A stretch of DNA of 64,000 nucleotides from Rhizobium johnstonii 3841. Lineage in GTDB: Bacteria; Pseudomonadota; Alphaproteobacteria; Rhizobiales; Rhizobiaceae. Position 1 is the stretch's first letter; each line of letters opens with the position of its first letter. The position numbers were made by a program, and so were the translations under genes. Location of the stretch: assembly GCF_000009265.1 (NCBI RefSeq), contig NC_008380.1:873501-937500 (forward strand), given 5' to 3'. The notes below the pieces were generated by a model. The model was given only the letters and a program-made list of their open reading frames with translations. It made no database searches and had not been told where the DNA came from. Positions 45,298-54,652 of this stretch are shown here, in pieces.

Positions 45298-46266
45298 TTA
45301 CCAGCTTGGTACCATATTGGCCGCCTTCAGCCGCGGATAAAGGCGCGCGTGGGCGGATTTGACGTCTGCCTCGAGGCTGTCATCGACGACAGTGGGCGTG
45401 ATGTTGTCGAGGCAGGCGGTGATATGCGCCGTGATAGCGTTCATCAGCGAGAGCGAAACGCCCGGTCGCTTCATGATGCCGATCTGCACCGGCGGCAGCG
45501 CCGGGAAGCCGTCCGCCTGGCTCAACACCTTCATGCCCGTCCGCAGTGCCGATTCCGGCATCACCGAAACCGCCATGCCGGCAAGCACGGCGGCGGCAAC
45601 GACGGTGCAGGACCAGCTGGTGAACAGGATCTGGTGCTCGCGTCCCACAGCATCGAGCGCCGAGCAGGCGAGCTGGCGCCACTGGCAATCGCGCCGGCCG
45701 ACGGCAAGCGGCACCGGCGCGTCGTCGCGGATCGGATGGTTGGCCGAGCCCACCCAGCAGAGCGGCTCGGTTCTCACCACATCCGACATGCGCTCGCGCG
45801 GATTGTGGGTCACAAGCGCTATGTCGAGCTCGCCCTTGTGCATGCGTTCGGCAAGATCCACCGAGGGCTCACAGACGATATAGAGCTCGACATTCGGATG
45901 CGTCTTGGCGAAGCGCCCGATGATTTCAGGCATGTAGCGGTCGGCGTAGTCGTCCGGGGTGCCGATGCGCAGCGTCCCCTCCAGCCTGTTGTCGTCGAAG
46001 GCGGCGATCGCCTCATTGTTGAGGCGGATGATGCGTCGGGCATAGTTGAGCAGCTTTTCGCCCTCGACCGTCAGCCGGTTGCCGCGGCCGTCCTTGATGA
46101 ACAGCTGCTTGCCGATGCGCTCCTCGAGACGGCGCATCTGCATGGAGACGGCCGATTGGGTCTTGTAGACCCTGTCGGCGGCCTTGGTGAAGCTGCCGGA
46201 ATCGACGATGGCGATGAAAGTCTGCAATTGGTCGAGATCAAGAGGCGCGGACATGTTGTCACCCAT
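45298..46266 (-). CDS. LysR family transcriptional regulator
   Basis: 322 residues; the start may be MSAPLDLDQLQTF at 46254. The HTH is FIAIVDSGSFTKAADRVYKTQSAVSMQMRRLEERIG, and the effector domain starts GTLRIGTPDDYADRYMP. The DDYA and CWVGSANHPIRDD blocks are common in a rhizobial LysR subgroup. It is divergent from the DUF1127 gene, with 200 bases between them. Confidence 0.92.
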   Translation of the reverse strand: MGDNMSAPLDLDQLQTFIAIVDSGSFTKAADRVYKTQSAVSMQMRRLEERIGKQLFIKDGRGNRLTVEGEKLLNYARRIIRLNNEAIAAFDDNRLEGTLRIGTPDDYADRYMPEIIGRFAKTHPNVELYIVCEPSVDLAERMHKGELDIALVTHNPRERMSDVVRTEPLCWVGSANHPIRDDAPVPLAVGRRDCQWRQLACSALDAVGREHQILFTSWSCTVVAAAVLAGMAVSVMPESALRTGMKVLSQADGFPALPPVQIGIMKRPGVSLSLMNAITAHITACLDNITPTVVDDSLEADVKSAHARLYPRLKAANMVPSW

Positions 46267-46468
46267 AAAGATAGCTGATGATAATCATTAGAAACATTCG
46301 TTGGACTGATCAATAGGTCTTTGGCATCTTCGGGATGCAAATCAAGCAAAGTGAAGGACAGACACCCTGCCTGTCCGAGCCAATTCAGCCTTGCTCCTTC
46401 CCGTGCGACCTCGCGGGAGGGGTGGGTTGTTGCGCGCCTGAAAGAAAATCGAAAGAAAGGAGAGTCCC

Positions 46469-46780
46469 ATGCGGATGACAGACAGAACAATAGAACTCGA
46501 CTGCGGCAAGCTCACCCCGACGTTTCCCCAGCGTCTGGCAGCAGGCCTCGCACCGCTGACCTCCCTCTTTCGCGGGTTCCGCAATCGAATGGAGATCAAC
46601 ACGCTGCACGATCTGAGCGACGCTCAGCTGAGGGATATCGGCCTTAGCAGGGCCGACCTAACCTCCGCGTTCCTGGCGTCGACCTTCTTCGAAGACCCGT
46701 CGGAACATCTGACGCGCTCGGCGCGCAATCGTTGGCGCCTGTCGTCGTTCTTGCGCCCCTACGAGGAGCAGGAGCGTTAA
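46469..46780 (+). CDS. DUF1127 small protein
   Basis: 103 residues with a good AAGGAG site. The core LHDLSDAQLRDIGLSRADL is the DUF1127 (YjiS-like) signature. Short DUF1127 proteins in rhizobia and Agrobacterium bind RNA and influence phosphate and carbon metabolism; this longer one has a 45-residue C-terminal extension. The intrinsic terminator follows 40 bases after its stop. Confidence 0.88.
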   Translation: MRMTDRTIELDCGKLTPTFPQRLAAGLAPLTSLFRGFRNRMEINTLHDLSDAQLRDIGLSRADLTSAFLASTFFEDPSEHLTRSARNRWRLSSFLRPYEEQER

Positions 46781-46819
46781 GTTTCCCCGCAGGGTGATAG
46801 CCAATAGCCCTGCCGCTTG

Positions 46820-46860
46820 ACCCGGTGATCGGCTTTCCCAAGCCATCTCCGGGTTTTTTT
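46820..46860 (+). terminator. Intrinsic terminator after the DUF1127 gene
   Basis: ACCCGG, GAT and GGCTT pair with AAGCC, ATC and CCGGGT around a TCCC loop, with single-base interruptions, followed by TTTTTTT. Confidence 0.8.
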
Positions 46861-46865
46861 ATGCG

Positions 46866-47033
46866 CTAAAGCATGTCGCGCAAAAGTGTGTCGCGGTTTT
46901 GCGATAACGACATGCGCAAGAATCTAAAGCATGTCGCGCAAAAGTGTGTCGCGGTTTTGCGGCAACGATATGCGCGAAACCAAGGACCTAAAGCGTGGCA
47001 AGCGAATCTGAAGGATCGCGACGCGCTTCAGAG
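46866..47033 (+). repeat. Tandem interspersed repeat (58-bp unit plus long version)
   Basis: CTAAAGCATGTCGCGCAAAA with the following GTGTGTCGCGGTTTTGCG starts at 46866 and again at 46924 (58-bp period). The second copy extends through GGACCTAAAGCGTGG and a GATCGCGACGCGCTTC end. An inverted relative lies at 38687-38792. Confidence 0.8.
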
Positions 47034-47035
47034 CG

Positions 47036-47902
47036 CTATTCGCTCTTTTCCGAGGAGGGCTTCGGCCGATAGGTTTCGAAGATCGCTTCCAGGTTCCGCT
47101 GGTAGTTCTTCTGCACTTCAAGTCCGCTGTCGAACATGGCGTTCAGCATCTCGGTATAGCTGTCAGCATTGACCTTCGTCTCTTCCTTCGGCGCCTCCGG
47201 CGTCTTGGTCTTGGTTGGGGCCGCCGGCTGCTGGCCGAGCCCGCCCATCATCTCCTGGAAAGCCTTGGCAAAGGGATTGTCGAGGAAGGGGTTCGGTTGA
47301 GATGTCGCTTCCGGCTTCGGCGCCGAAAACATCAGCTGCATCGCCTGCGTGAAGGGATTGTCGAAGATGCTGGGTTCCGGGGACGTCTTCGGCTTCGGCG
47401 CAAAGCCGGTGCTTTCCAGCCACTTTTGGATGGTCTCGTTCATCGCGGAGTTGACGAAGGGGTTGACCGGCGAGGCCATCTGGCCGGTCGTCTGCTTGAA
47501 CAACCCGCCCATCAGCGTATCGGCGAGCACCGGCAGCATCCGCTTGTAAATGTCCTGGCCGATGCCGGTCATCTGCGCGGCCTGGGCCGCGACCGCGCGC
47601 GAAACCTCCTTCGAACCGAAGAGTTGAGCAAGGATATTGTTGCCGTCGGAAATGCCCTCCGGCGTGAAGGCCCGGTTCATATCCTCGAAATATCGCGCAT
47701 AGTTGCCGGAGGAGACCGCCTGCATCAGCCCGACGAAATCATAGGGATTGCTGGTGCTGCGTTTCAGCCCGGCGGAAAAGGCCGGCATCAGCGCCGCCAT
47801 CGCCTTCGTCGCCTGCTCCTGCGCAAGGTTGAACTGCCGGGCGATCGCCTCCATCGCCGCGCCGTTCTGCGCCTGCATCATCATGTCGAAGAGTGGCAGC
47901 AT
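47036..47902 (-). CDS. DUF937 domain protein
   Basis: 288 residues. The N-terminal half (MLPLFDMMMQAQNGAAMEAIARQFNL, residues 1-160) matches the helical DUF937 domain. The second half is Pro-rich with three similar DNPF-x-AM/AF segments (FDNPFTQAMQLMFSAPKPEA, FLDNPFAKAFQEMMGGLG) and a helical tail (ADSYTEMLNAMFDSGLEVQK). No catalytic motif is visible, and function is unknown. It ends inside the edge of the repeat. Confidence 0.85.
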   Translation of the reverse strand: MLPLFDMMMQAQNGAAMEAIARQFNLAQEQATKAMAALMPAFSAGLKRSTSNPYDFVGLMQAVSSGNYARYFEDMNRAFTPEGISDGNNILAQLFGSKEVSRAVAAQAAQMTGIGQDIYKRMLPVLADTLMGGLFKQTTGQMASPVNPFVNSAMNETIQKWLESTGFAPKPKTSPEPSIFDNPFTQAMQLMFSAPKPEATSQPNPFLDNPFAKAFQEMMGGLGQQPAAPTKTKTPEAPKEETKVNADSYTEMLNAMFDSGLEVQKNYQRNLEAIFETYRPKPSSEKSE

Positions 47903-48098
47903 GGAAGTTCCTTTCCCCGGTCGTGACGTGTTGTAACGCCACTATAACCGGAAATGGCAATGCGCAAACGGCTTTTTGCCATAAGAACTTAGCCTGACGG
48001 GGCGAATGCGGCCATAACGACGGCCGGCCGTCACCCTCCGTCGGCCTATATGATATCCTCACCGGAAACCGATCCCTGCGCACCGGCGTTCTTCTTCC

Positions 48099-48983
48099 AT
48101 GGCCGAAACCAAATCCTCCACTGGTCACGACGAGGCGCCGCCGAGTGAAGACGGTGCGAAGCCGGGCGCCGACATTTCCTTCCCCTATGACAGGATGACC
48201 GTCGAACAATTCCGAAGACGCTTCCCCCGAGCCCGCTGGAATGATGCCCGCAAGGCCTGGTTCGTTCCCGGGCGGACGGCGTCCCGCCGCATCGGGCGAT
48301 GGCTTGCCGAGATGGAGGTCGAAGCCGACGCCCATGCAGATGCGAAGGGCCGCGACGCCTTCGCCTTCGATCCCATCGACAGTCCTTACCTTGAACTCGG
48401 CAAGGCGGGCTTTCGAATTCGCACGCCGTACTCAAAGACCGTCGTCGACGAATTGCGCGAGGTGCCATTCTCGCGATGGGACGGCGATCTCAAGATATGG
48501 CACGTTCCCTTCCGGTCCTATGAGGAACTCAGACGCCGGTGGCCGGAGATCGAGGCGGCGGCGTGCAGAAACGAGCCGGAAGAAAGACGACGTCGAGCCG
48601 AGGAGCGGAAGGGAACAGAACAGGATGTGCGCAGCAAGCTCCGCTCTGCGGAACGGAAGCGTCATCGCTACCCGCTTCAGAGCGACGACTTGCCGCCGAT
48701 AGGTCGTCCCGTGGTCACCGCCTACGGAATCGTCGTCTTTACCGAAATCTCAGGTGAACTGGTCGACCCGAACGTCGTTACGGACTTCTATGCCGGCGTG
48801 ACCGAGGATCATGTTTGGGGATATTGGCGGGTGCCCACATTGGAAGAACTCGTCCGCACCTGGCCTGCGAAGACGCCACCAGTTCAGGACGCCGAGTGGT
48901 GGCTGCCGGCGATCGAGGAACTGAGGCCCGCCCGTCGCACGGCAAGATCGCGCGAAGCCAGGAATCGCGCGCAGGCGCAGTGA
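48099..48983 (+). CDS. Hypothetical protein with HARP-like repeats
   Basis: 294 residues. Two segments share a Trp-centred pattern: FPYDRMTVEQFRRRFPRARWNDARKAWFVPG (residues about 28-58) and TPYSKTVVDELREVPFSRWDGDLKIWHVPF (about 108-138). Tyr, a helix, Arg-Trp, Lys-x-Trp and Val-Pro recur in each, as in the HARP domain of SMARCAL1-type proteins. A basic coiled region and a third domain follow. No helicase motifs are present. A DNA-structure-binding role is an inference. Confidence 0.6.
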   Translation: MAETKSSTGHDEAPPSEDGAKPGADISFPYDRMTVEQFRRRFPRARWNDARKAWFVPGRTASRRIGRWLAEMEVEADAHADAKGRDAFAFDPIDSPYLELGKAGFRIRTPYSKTVVDELREVPFSRWDGDLKIWHVPFRSYEELRRRWPEIEAAACRNEPEERRRRAEERKGTEQDVRSKLRSAERKRHRYPLQSDDLPPIGRPVVTAYGIVVFTEISGELVDPNVVTDFYAGVTEDHVWGYWRVPTLEELVRTWPAKTPPVQDAEWWLPAIEELRPARRTARSREARNRAQAQ

Positions 48984-49047
48984 CCACAGCTTGCCACTGC
49001 ATATTCCTTGAATCGGTTCCGATTTAGGGAATTATTCAGGCCTCAGT

Positions 49048-50421
49048 TCAGTACTGATAGTCCTGGAACACCGGTTCCACGGAACCCTGCCAGCGGCCGT
49101 GATAGAGCGACAGCAGATCCTCGGCGAGCGTCGCCTTCTTGGCAAGCACTTCTTCGAGCGGCGCCAGGAAGATGCTCTCGTCCTGGCCTTCCCGGTTGAG
49201 CCTGCCGCGCGCCTTGAGGCCGGCCCTTGATATGCCGACCACTTCGCGCGCCATGTCGAAAAGCGGATGTCCGCGAAATTGTGCCTTCAGCGCTTCGGCC
49301 GGAACGGCATTGCGCAGGGCGCTGATCTCGGCAAAGCTCCAATCCTTCGTCAACTCATCAACGGCTTCGAGTGCGGCATCGTCGTAGAGCAGGCCGACCC
49401 AGAAGGCCGGCAAGGCACAGATGCGCCGCCACGGGCCGCCGTCGGCGCCGCGCATTTCGAGGAAACGCTTCAGCCGCACGTCGGGGAAAAGTGTCGAAAG
49501 ATGGTTCGTCCAGTCACCCATCGTCGGCGCCGGATCGGCGACCTCGCCCTTCAATGCGCCGTTCATGAACTGGCGGAAGGTGACATGGGTGCAGTCGTGA
49601 TAGCGACCGTCGCGGACGATGAAATACATCGGCGCGTCGAGCGCCCATTCGGCATAGTCGCGGAAGCCGAAATCGTCGCGGAAGGTGAAATCGAGCAGGC
49701 CGGCGCGCCGGTTGTCGACATCGCGCCAGATATCGCCGCGCCAGGAGAGCAGCCCGTTCGGCTTGCCCTCGGTAAAGGGCGAGGATGCGAAAAGCGCGGT
49801 CGCCAGCGATTGCAGCTTCATCGAGACACGCATCTTCTTGCGCATGTCGGCTTCCGAGGAGAAATCGAGATTCACCTGGATCGTGCAGGTGCGGTACATC
49901 ATGTCGAGACCCTGGGTGCCGACCTTCGGCATATAACGGGTCATGATCTCGTAGCGTGATTTCGGCATCTGCGGGGTTTCCGCATAGGTCCATTTCGGAC
50001 TGCCGCCGATGCCGAGGAAGCGGATGCCCATCGGTTCGGCGATTTCGCGCAGCGTCGCCAGATGCTGGTTGGATTCCCGACAGGTCTCGTGGATCGTCTC
50101 CAGCGGTGCGCCGGATAGTTCGAACTGGCCGCCGGGCTCGATCGAGATCGCGCCCATGCCGTTCTGCTCGGCAAGCCCGATGATGTTGCCGCCGTCGGTG
50201 ATCGGCTCCCAGCCGCTTTTTTTCTGCAGGCCGGTCAGGAGGGCCGAAATGCTGGCATCGCCGAAATAGGGAACCGGGCTGTTGTCGGCGCGAAAGAAGG
50301 CGAATTTCTCGTGTTCGGTGCCGATCCGGAAGCGCTCCCGCGGCTTGTTGCCCGCGGCGATATAATCGGTCAGATCCTGGACCGAAGAGAGCGGTGTCTG
50401 GTCGGTAGTGTCGCGGGCCAT
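49048..50421 (-). CDS. gshA: Glutamate-cysteine ligase, plant/alphaproteobacterial type
   Basis: 457 residues of the GCS2 family. Blocks FRIGTEHEKFAFF, ISIEPGGQFELSGAPLETIH, FLGIGGSPKW, MPKVGTQGLDMMYRTCTIQVNLDF and RGDIWRDVDNRRAGLLDF are characteristic. It makes gamma-glutamylcysteine for glutathione. In this family the enzyme is redox-regulated in plants; whether this one is was not examined. It is followed on the same strand by no close gene, and rsmE lies upstream beyond 147 bases. Confidence 0.97.
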   Translation of the reverse strand: MARDTTDQTPLSSVQDLTDYIAAGNKPRERFRIGTEHEKFAFFRADNSPVPYFGDASISALLTGLQKKSGWEPITDGGNIIGLAEQNGMGAISIEPGGQFELSGAPLETIHETCRESNQHLATLREIAEPMGIRFLGIGGSPKWTYAETPQMPKSRYEIMTRYMPKVGTQGLDMMYRTCTIQVNLDFSSEADMRKKMRVSMKLQSLATALFASSPFTEGKPNGLLSWRGDIWRDVDNRRAGLLDFTFRDDFGFRDYAEWALDAPMYFIVRDGRYHDCTHVTFRQFMNGALKGEVADPAPTMGDWTNHLSTLFPDVRLKRFLEMRGADGGPWRRICALPAFWVGLLYDDAALEAVDELTKDWSFAEISALRNAVPAEALKAQFRGHPLFDMAREVVGISRAGLKARGRLNREGQDESIFLAPLEEVLAKKATLAEDLLSLYHGRWQGSVEPVFQDYQY

Positions 50422-50568
50422 GCGGGATACCTGTATTCAAAAAGGCGCCCAGGGGGCCGGGCAATTGGAAGGGTGATTTGGACCCAAGCCACCTATGTTG
50501 CAAGTGAAATTCTTTCAACGACGCATCAAAAAAATAGCGCCGATTTCCATGTCAACCCGTTTTCGAGG

Positions 50569-51306
50569 TCAATTCCAGTCGCCGATCGCCGCCTGCACCA
50601 CCGCCAGGGCCGCAACAGCTGCCGTATCGGCCCGCAGGATGCGCGGTCCGAGCGGAATGGCGGTGACGAAATCGAGGCTTCGAAGCCGCGCCCGTTCCTC
50701 TTCCGAAAAGCCGCCTTCCGGCCCGACGAGCAAAGCGAGATGTCTTTCCCTGATCGCAGACAGCACCGGCAGCGGGTTTTGCCCGGCATCGCCCTCGTCG
50801 CAATAGATGATGCGGCGCTCGCTCGGCCAGTGGTCGAGCAGGTCGAGAAGCCTCACAGGCTCGGCCACATCGGGGATGCCGAGGATGCCGCATTGCTCCG
50901 CCGCTTCGACGACGTTGGCGCGCAGTTTGTCGAGATTGGTGATCTTGCCCTGGACGTGCTGGGTCATGACCGGCTGCAGCAGGCCGGCTCCCATTTCGAC
51001 CGCCTTCTGCACGAGGTAGTCCATCCGGCCGACCTTGAGCGGCGCAAAGAGATAGTGCAGGTCGCAAGGCTGCGGCTGCGGCCGCGTCTCTTCGGTAGCC
51101 GTCAAAAGGATGCGTTTGCGCGTGGGGAAGGTAAGGGTCGCCTTCCACTCGCCGTCGCGGCCGTTGAAGAGCAGGATCTCCGCACCTTCCTCCATCCTCA
51201 GCACATTGCCGAGATAGTTGAACTGATCGGCATTCGCCTCCACGACGGCGCCGCTGGAAAGCGGCGCGTCGACGAAAAGCCGTTGCATACGGAAATTGGC
51301 GCGCAT
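50569..51306 (-). CDS. rsmE: 16S rRNA (uracil(1498)-N3)-methyltransferase
   Basis: 245 residues. The N-terminal PUA-like part ([20 protein letters not shown]) is followed by the SPOUT/knot domain: [51 protein letters not shown] and [17 protein letters not shown]. These are the RsmE signatures. It methylates U1498 near the decoding site. Confidence 0.97.
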   Translation of the reverse strand: MRANFRMQRLFVDAPLSSGAVVEANADQFNYLGNVLRMEEGAEILLFNGRDGEWKATLTFPTRKRILLTATEETRPQPQPCDLHYLFAPLKVGRMDYLVQKAVEMGAGLLQPVMTQHVQGKITNLDKLRANVVEAAEQCGILGIPDVAEPVRLLDLLDHWPSERRIIYCDEGDAGQNPLPVLSAIRERHLALLVGPEGGFSEEERARLRSLDFVTAIPLGPRILRADTAAVAALAVVQAAIGDWN

Positions 51307-51323
51307 TTAAAAAACTCGGGATC

Positions 51324-52823
51324 TCAGACGAAGAGCGCGAACATAACCCAATAAATCATTGCCGCAAGCGCTGCCGAAACCGGCACGGTGACGATCCAGG
51401 CGGCGATGATCGTCATGAAATGCGAACGGCGCACGAGATAGCGCCGCCGTGTCTCGTGGATATTCGGCTCTTCCGGTTCGTCGATGTCCCAGCTCTCGGC
51501 CCTGCGCCTTATATAGGCGATGCGACGCTTGGAATGGCGCGTGTACCATTCGCGGAAGAATCCGACGCCGAAGACCGAACCGACGGCGATATGCGTGGTG
51601 CTGACCGGCAGGCCGAGCCAGGAGGCGACGATGACAGTGAAGGCGGTCGACAGCGCGACGCAATAGGCCCGCATCGGATTGAGCTTGGTAATTTCCTCGC
51701 CGACCAGGCGGATCAGGCGCGGGCCGAAGAGCAGCAGGCCGACGGAGATGCCGAAGGCGCCGATCAGCATCACCCAGAGCGGCGGATGCCCAATGCCGCC
51801 GCCACCACCGATGCCGACCGATTGGACAATCGCCGACAACGGCCCGACCGCGTTCGAAACGTCGTTTGCGCCATGCGCGAAGGAAAGCAGCGCCGCAGAG
51901 CCGATCAGCGGCAGCCGGAACAGCGTCCGCAGCGAGCTGTTGCGGTTTTCGAGAGCCCGCGCTTGGGTGACAACGAGCGGCCGGGCGGCAAGCCAGCCTA
52001 CCAGCCCGATGCCGATCCCGATGAGGAGGACGGTCAGCGGCGGGAACCTGCCCGGGGGCGAGAGCTGCAGCACCATATAGGCCATGAAGCCGCCGGCCAT
52101 CACCGCGACCAGCACCGGCACCCAGCGTTGAGCCGCCGCGACCTTGTCCTCGCGGTAGATGATCAGGGTCTTGACGAGATAAAGCAGCCCGGCGGCGATC
52201 AGCCCGCCGATCAGCGGCGAGGTGATCCAGCTCGAAGTGATCTCCAACATCACCCGCCAGTTCACCGGCTCAGGCCCGACAGCTGAGATGCCGGCGCCGA
52301 TAACCGCGCCGACGATCGCATGGGTGGTGGAAACCGGCGCGTTCATCCAGGTTGCGAGGTTGATCCAGAGAGCTGCGGCCATCAGCGCCGCCATCATGAT
52401 CCAGCCGAGCAGCGCCGGCGGTACCTGGACGGCGTCGACGATGTTTGCCGAAATCGTCTTGACGACCTCGCCGCCGCCGACCGTGGCGCCAAGAACTTCG
52501 AAAATCGCAGCGATGACCAGTGCCTGGCCCATCGTCATGGCGCGCGCACCGACGGCGGCACCGACATTGTTGGTCACGTCATTGGCGCCGATGTTCAGCG
52601 CCATGTAGCCGGCAAGGGCTGCCGCCGCCACGACGAGCACTGCTCCCGGCCGGTCGAACATATAGACACCGGCAAAGAGCATGGCCAGACCGAGGAAGAT
52701 CAGCCCGAGTCCAGGCGTCACCAGCCGCCGCAAAACATGCTTCGCCACGTCCTCGGCATGGGTGATCTTGTCGAGGTCCTTGTCGAGCGTACGTTTTGTG
52801 AGGACTGCGGGACGTGGCGGCAT
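51324..52823 (-). CDS. pit: PiT family inorganic phosphate transporter
   Basis: 499 residues with about ten membrane segments and the duplicated PiT signature: ALNIGANDVTNNVGAAVGAR in the first half and SFAHGANDVSNAVGPLSAIV in the second. A long cytosolic loop follows. It couples phosphate uptake to protons, or to metal-phosphate movement. No PhoU-like gene (often paired with Pit in rhizobia as orfA-pit) is adjacent, so this is probably a second Pit copy. Confidence 0.92.
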   Translation of the reverse strand: MPPRPAVLTKRTLDKDLDKITHAEDVAKHVLRRLVTPGLGLIFLGLAMLFAGVYMFDRPGAVLVVAAAALAGYMALNIGANDVTNNVGAAVGARAMTMGQALVIAAIFEVLGATVGGGEVVKTISANIVDAVQVPPALLGWIMMAALMAAALWINLATWMNAPVSTTHAIVGAVIGAGISAVGPEPVNWRVMLEITSSWITSPLIGGLIAAGLLYLVKTLIIYREDKVAAAQRWVPVLVAVMAGGFMAYMVLQLSPPGRFPPLTVLLIGIGIGLVGWLAARPLVVTQARALENRNSSLRTLFRLPLIGSAALLSFAHGANDVSNAVGPLSAIVQSVGIGGGGGIGHPPLWVMLIGAFGISVGLLLFGPRLIRLVGEEITKLNPMRAYCVALSTAFTVIVASWLGLPVSTTHIAVGSVFGVGFFREWYTRHSKRRIAYIRRRAESWDIDEPEEPNIHETRRRYLVRRSHFMTIIAAWIVTVPVSAALAAMIYWVMFALFV

Positions 52824-52885
52824 TCTTGTTCCTGAGGATGAATCTGCTTCTACGCTGCTTTCCTAGCAGTGCAAGATGGCAGGAT

Positions 52886-53428
52886 TCATTCCGCCGGAAT
52901 TTGTCTCACTTCTGGAATTTGCTTCGCCGCCTTGGCCGCAAGCCTGTCGCCCATCCTTTGCTTGAAGGCGAGGAAAAGGTGGCGGAGCTCCGGTTCATGC
53001 ACGCGCCCGGCCGCTTCGTCGAATGAAACCCATTCGATCCGGCGCTCGCCCTTTTCCTTGAAGTTCTTCGCCATGTCGGTGGCTTCTAGCGCATAGACCT
53101 GCACTTTGCAGATCACTTGTACCCCGTCACGCAGCACCTTCGAATAGGTGTAGGCGCCAAGCGTTTCCGTTTCGACGACGCCTCGGACGCCGGCTTCCTC
53201 GAAGGCTTCCTGCATCGCGACCTCATGGGCGCATTTGCGCGTCATCGGCCAGCCCTTGGGAATGACCCAGCGGCCGGTGTCGCGGCTCGTCATCAACAGC
53301 ACCTCGATCTCACCGCTCTTCTTCTTCGCTCGATAGCAGAGCGCACCATATTGCTGTCGCGGCGGACGCCGGAACATCAGTTGCACATCGGAAGCCAGTC
53401 GGGCGAAAAGAGTCAATGGTCGGGTCAC
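52886..53428 (-). CDS. Nudix hydrolase
   Basis: 180 residues, or 163 if the start is MFRRPPRQQYGALCY at 53377. The Nudix box KGWPMTRKCAHEVAMQEAFEEAGV keeps the Gly, the first Glu and the EExG core, with Gln replacing the usual Arg. The family hydrolyses nucleoside diphosphate-linked compounds; this type resembles diadenosine/diphosphoinositol polyphosphate hydrolases. It is divergent from the LysR gene at 53682. Confidence 0.88.
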   Translation of the reverse strand: MTRPLTLFARLASDVQLMFRRPPRQQYGALCYRAKKKSGEIEVLLMTSRDTGRWVIPKGWPMTRKCAHEVAMQEAFEEAGVRGVVETETLGAYTYSKVLRDGVQVICKVQVYALEATDMAKNFKEKGERRIEWVSFDEAAGRVHEPELRHLFLAFKQRMGDRLAAKAAKQIPEVRQIPAE

Positions 53429-53455
53429 CTTCGCAGTCGTCGTTAGGAATCACTC

Positions 53456-53467
53456 ATATACGTATAT
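53456..53467. promoter_or_regulatory. 12-bp perfect palindrome ATATACGTATAT
   Basis: It lies in the 250-base gap between the Nudix gene and the LysR gene, 28 bases before the Nudix start. It could be an operator or a promoter element. Confidence 0.25.
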
Positions 53468-53590
53468 CACGGAAAGCTTACGCATTTCAAAAGGCGCAGC
53501 ACGACGCGAAACGCGATCTGATCGCCATTCATAGGGAAATCGAGGTGGGACAGGTTCGGAAAATCCGTCACACCCTGTCTCGAATGCGTC

Positions 53591-53612
53591 ATATTGCACA
53601 GCTGTACAATAT
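53591..53612. promoter_or_regulatory. Near-perfect 22-bp palindrome upstream of LysR
   Basis: ATATTG-CACAGCTGTA-CAATAT has only one mismatched pair. It ends 70 bases before the LysR start at 53682, a suitable place for an autoregulatory operator. Confidence 0.4.
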
Positions 53613-53681
53613 GGCGTGATCTTGCCTTTCGTTCAATGGCGAGATCTAGTGATCCACAATGATTTTGCGAATGTCGTCCTC

Positions 53682-54557
53682 ATGCGCCTTCCACCGCTCA
53701 ATGCCGTCCGCGCCTTCGAGGCCGTCTGCCGTCACGGCAGCATTCTGAAGGCTGCCCAAGAGCTGAAGGTGGTGCGCGGCGCCGTACGCCAGCAGATCGC
53801 GACGCTGGAGAATCACTTCGGCCGCAAGCTCTTCACGCGTGACGGCCGCAGGCTGGTCCCGACCCCGCAGGCCAGCGCTTTCGCCCAGGCTTCGAGCGCG
53901 GCTTTCGACATTCTGCTGCGCGCCGCTTCGGAACTCGAAGGCGTCGTGCCGGGCCGCATCCGCCTTGGCGTGCCCTCCGCCTTCGCGGTCTGGTGGCTAA
54001 TGCCGCGCGCAGCAGACATGCAGGCGAGCCTCGGCGATACCGTCGACATCGTGCCGATGACCATGGTCGAGCCGCTGCAGATGCACCCGGAATTGGACGC
54101 CGTGATCATGGGCGGCGAATATCGGCCGGCCGCAGGCATCACCGCCCTGCGATTCATGGCGGACGAATTCGGCCCGATCGCGACGCCTTCGCTTGCCGCG
54201 ACACTATCGAGCGCCCCGGCGGCGATGGGCGCGCTGACGATGCTTGTCAGCCGCAGCGTTCCGAAGCTCTGGGACGAATGGTTTACCGAAAGCGGCACGC
54301 CGCCGGTCGTCTTTTCCCGCGCCCAGGAATTCGAGGATCTGCTGCTGGCGCTGGGTGCCGCCCGCTCCGGGCTTGGCATCGCACTTGCCCCGCGCGCGTC
54401 GATCGAAGACGATCTTCAGCGCGGGCATCTGGTCGCGCCCTATGGCTTCATCTCCCGGCCATCGGGCTATAGCCTCTGCTGCCGCACGCCGGATGCGAAA
54501 CGGCCTGCCTTTGCCGCCTTGGCCAGCTGGTTGCTCCGTTGCGGGACACCGGCCTGA
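53682..54557 (+). CDS. LysR family regulator, GcvA-like
   Basis: 291 residues from the ATG at 53682 (MRLPPLNAVRAFEAVCRHGS). PLNAVRAFEAVCRHGSILKAAQEL is the GcvA/AmpR-type N-terminus and VRGAVRQQIATLENHFGRKL the recognition helix region. The effector domain ends with a typical GLGIALAPRASIEDDL block. It stands 95 bases upstream of the SAH-hydrolase-like gene on the same strand and may control it. Confidence 0.92.
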   Translation: MRLPPLNAVRAFEAVCRHGSILKAAQELKVVRGAVRQQIATLENHFGRKLFTRDGRRLVPTPQASAFAQASSAAFDILLRAASELEGVVPGRIRLGVPSAFAVWWLMPRAADMQASLGDTVDIVPMTMVEPLQMHPELDAVIMGGEYRPAAGITALRFMADEFGPIATPSLAATLSSAPAAMGALTMLVSRSVPKLWDEWFTESGTPPVVFSRAQEFEDLLLALGAARSGLGIALAPRASIEDDLQRGHLVAPYGFISRPSGYSLCCRTPDAKRPAFAALASWLLRCGTPA

Positions 54558-54559
54558 AA

Positions 54560-54576
54560 GGGCAGATTTTCTGCCC
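54560..54576 (+). terminator. Hairpin after the LysR gene
   Basis: GGGCAGATTTTCTGCCC forms a perfect 7-bp stem just after the stop. No T-run follows, so it may attenuate or protect RNA rather than terminate. Confidence 0.4.
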
Positions 54577-54652
54577 ATTCGTCAGAATTACTTCCATATT
54601 CGCAGTCCTGTTGCTCCGCTAAAAACAGCACCAACACGCAAATAGGAAAGAG

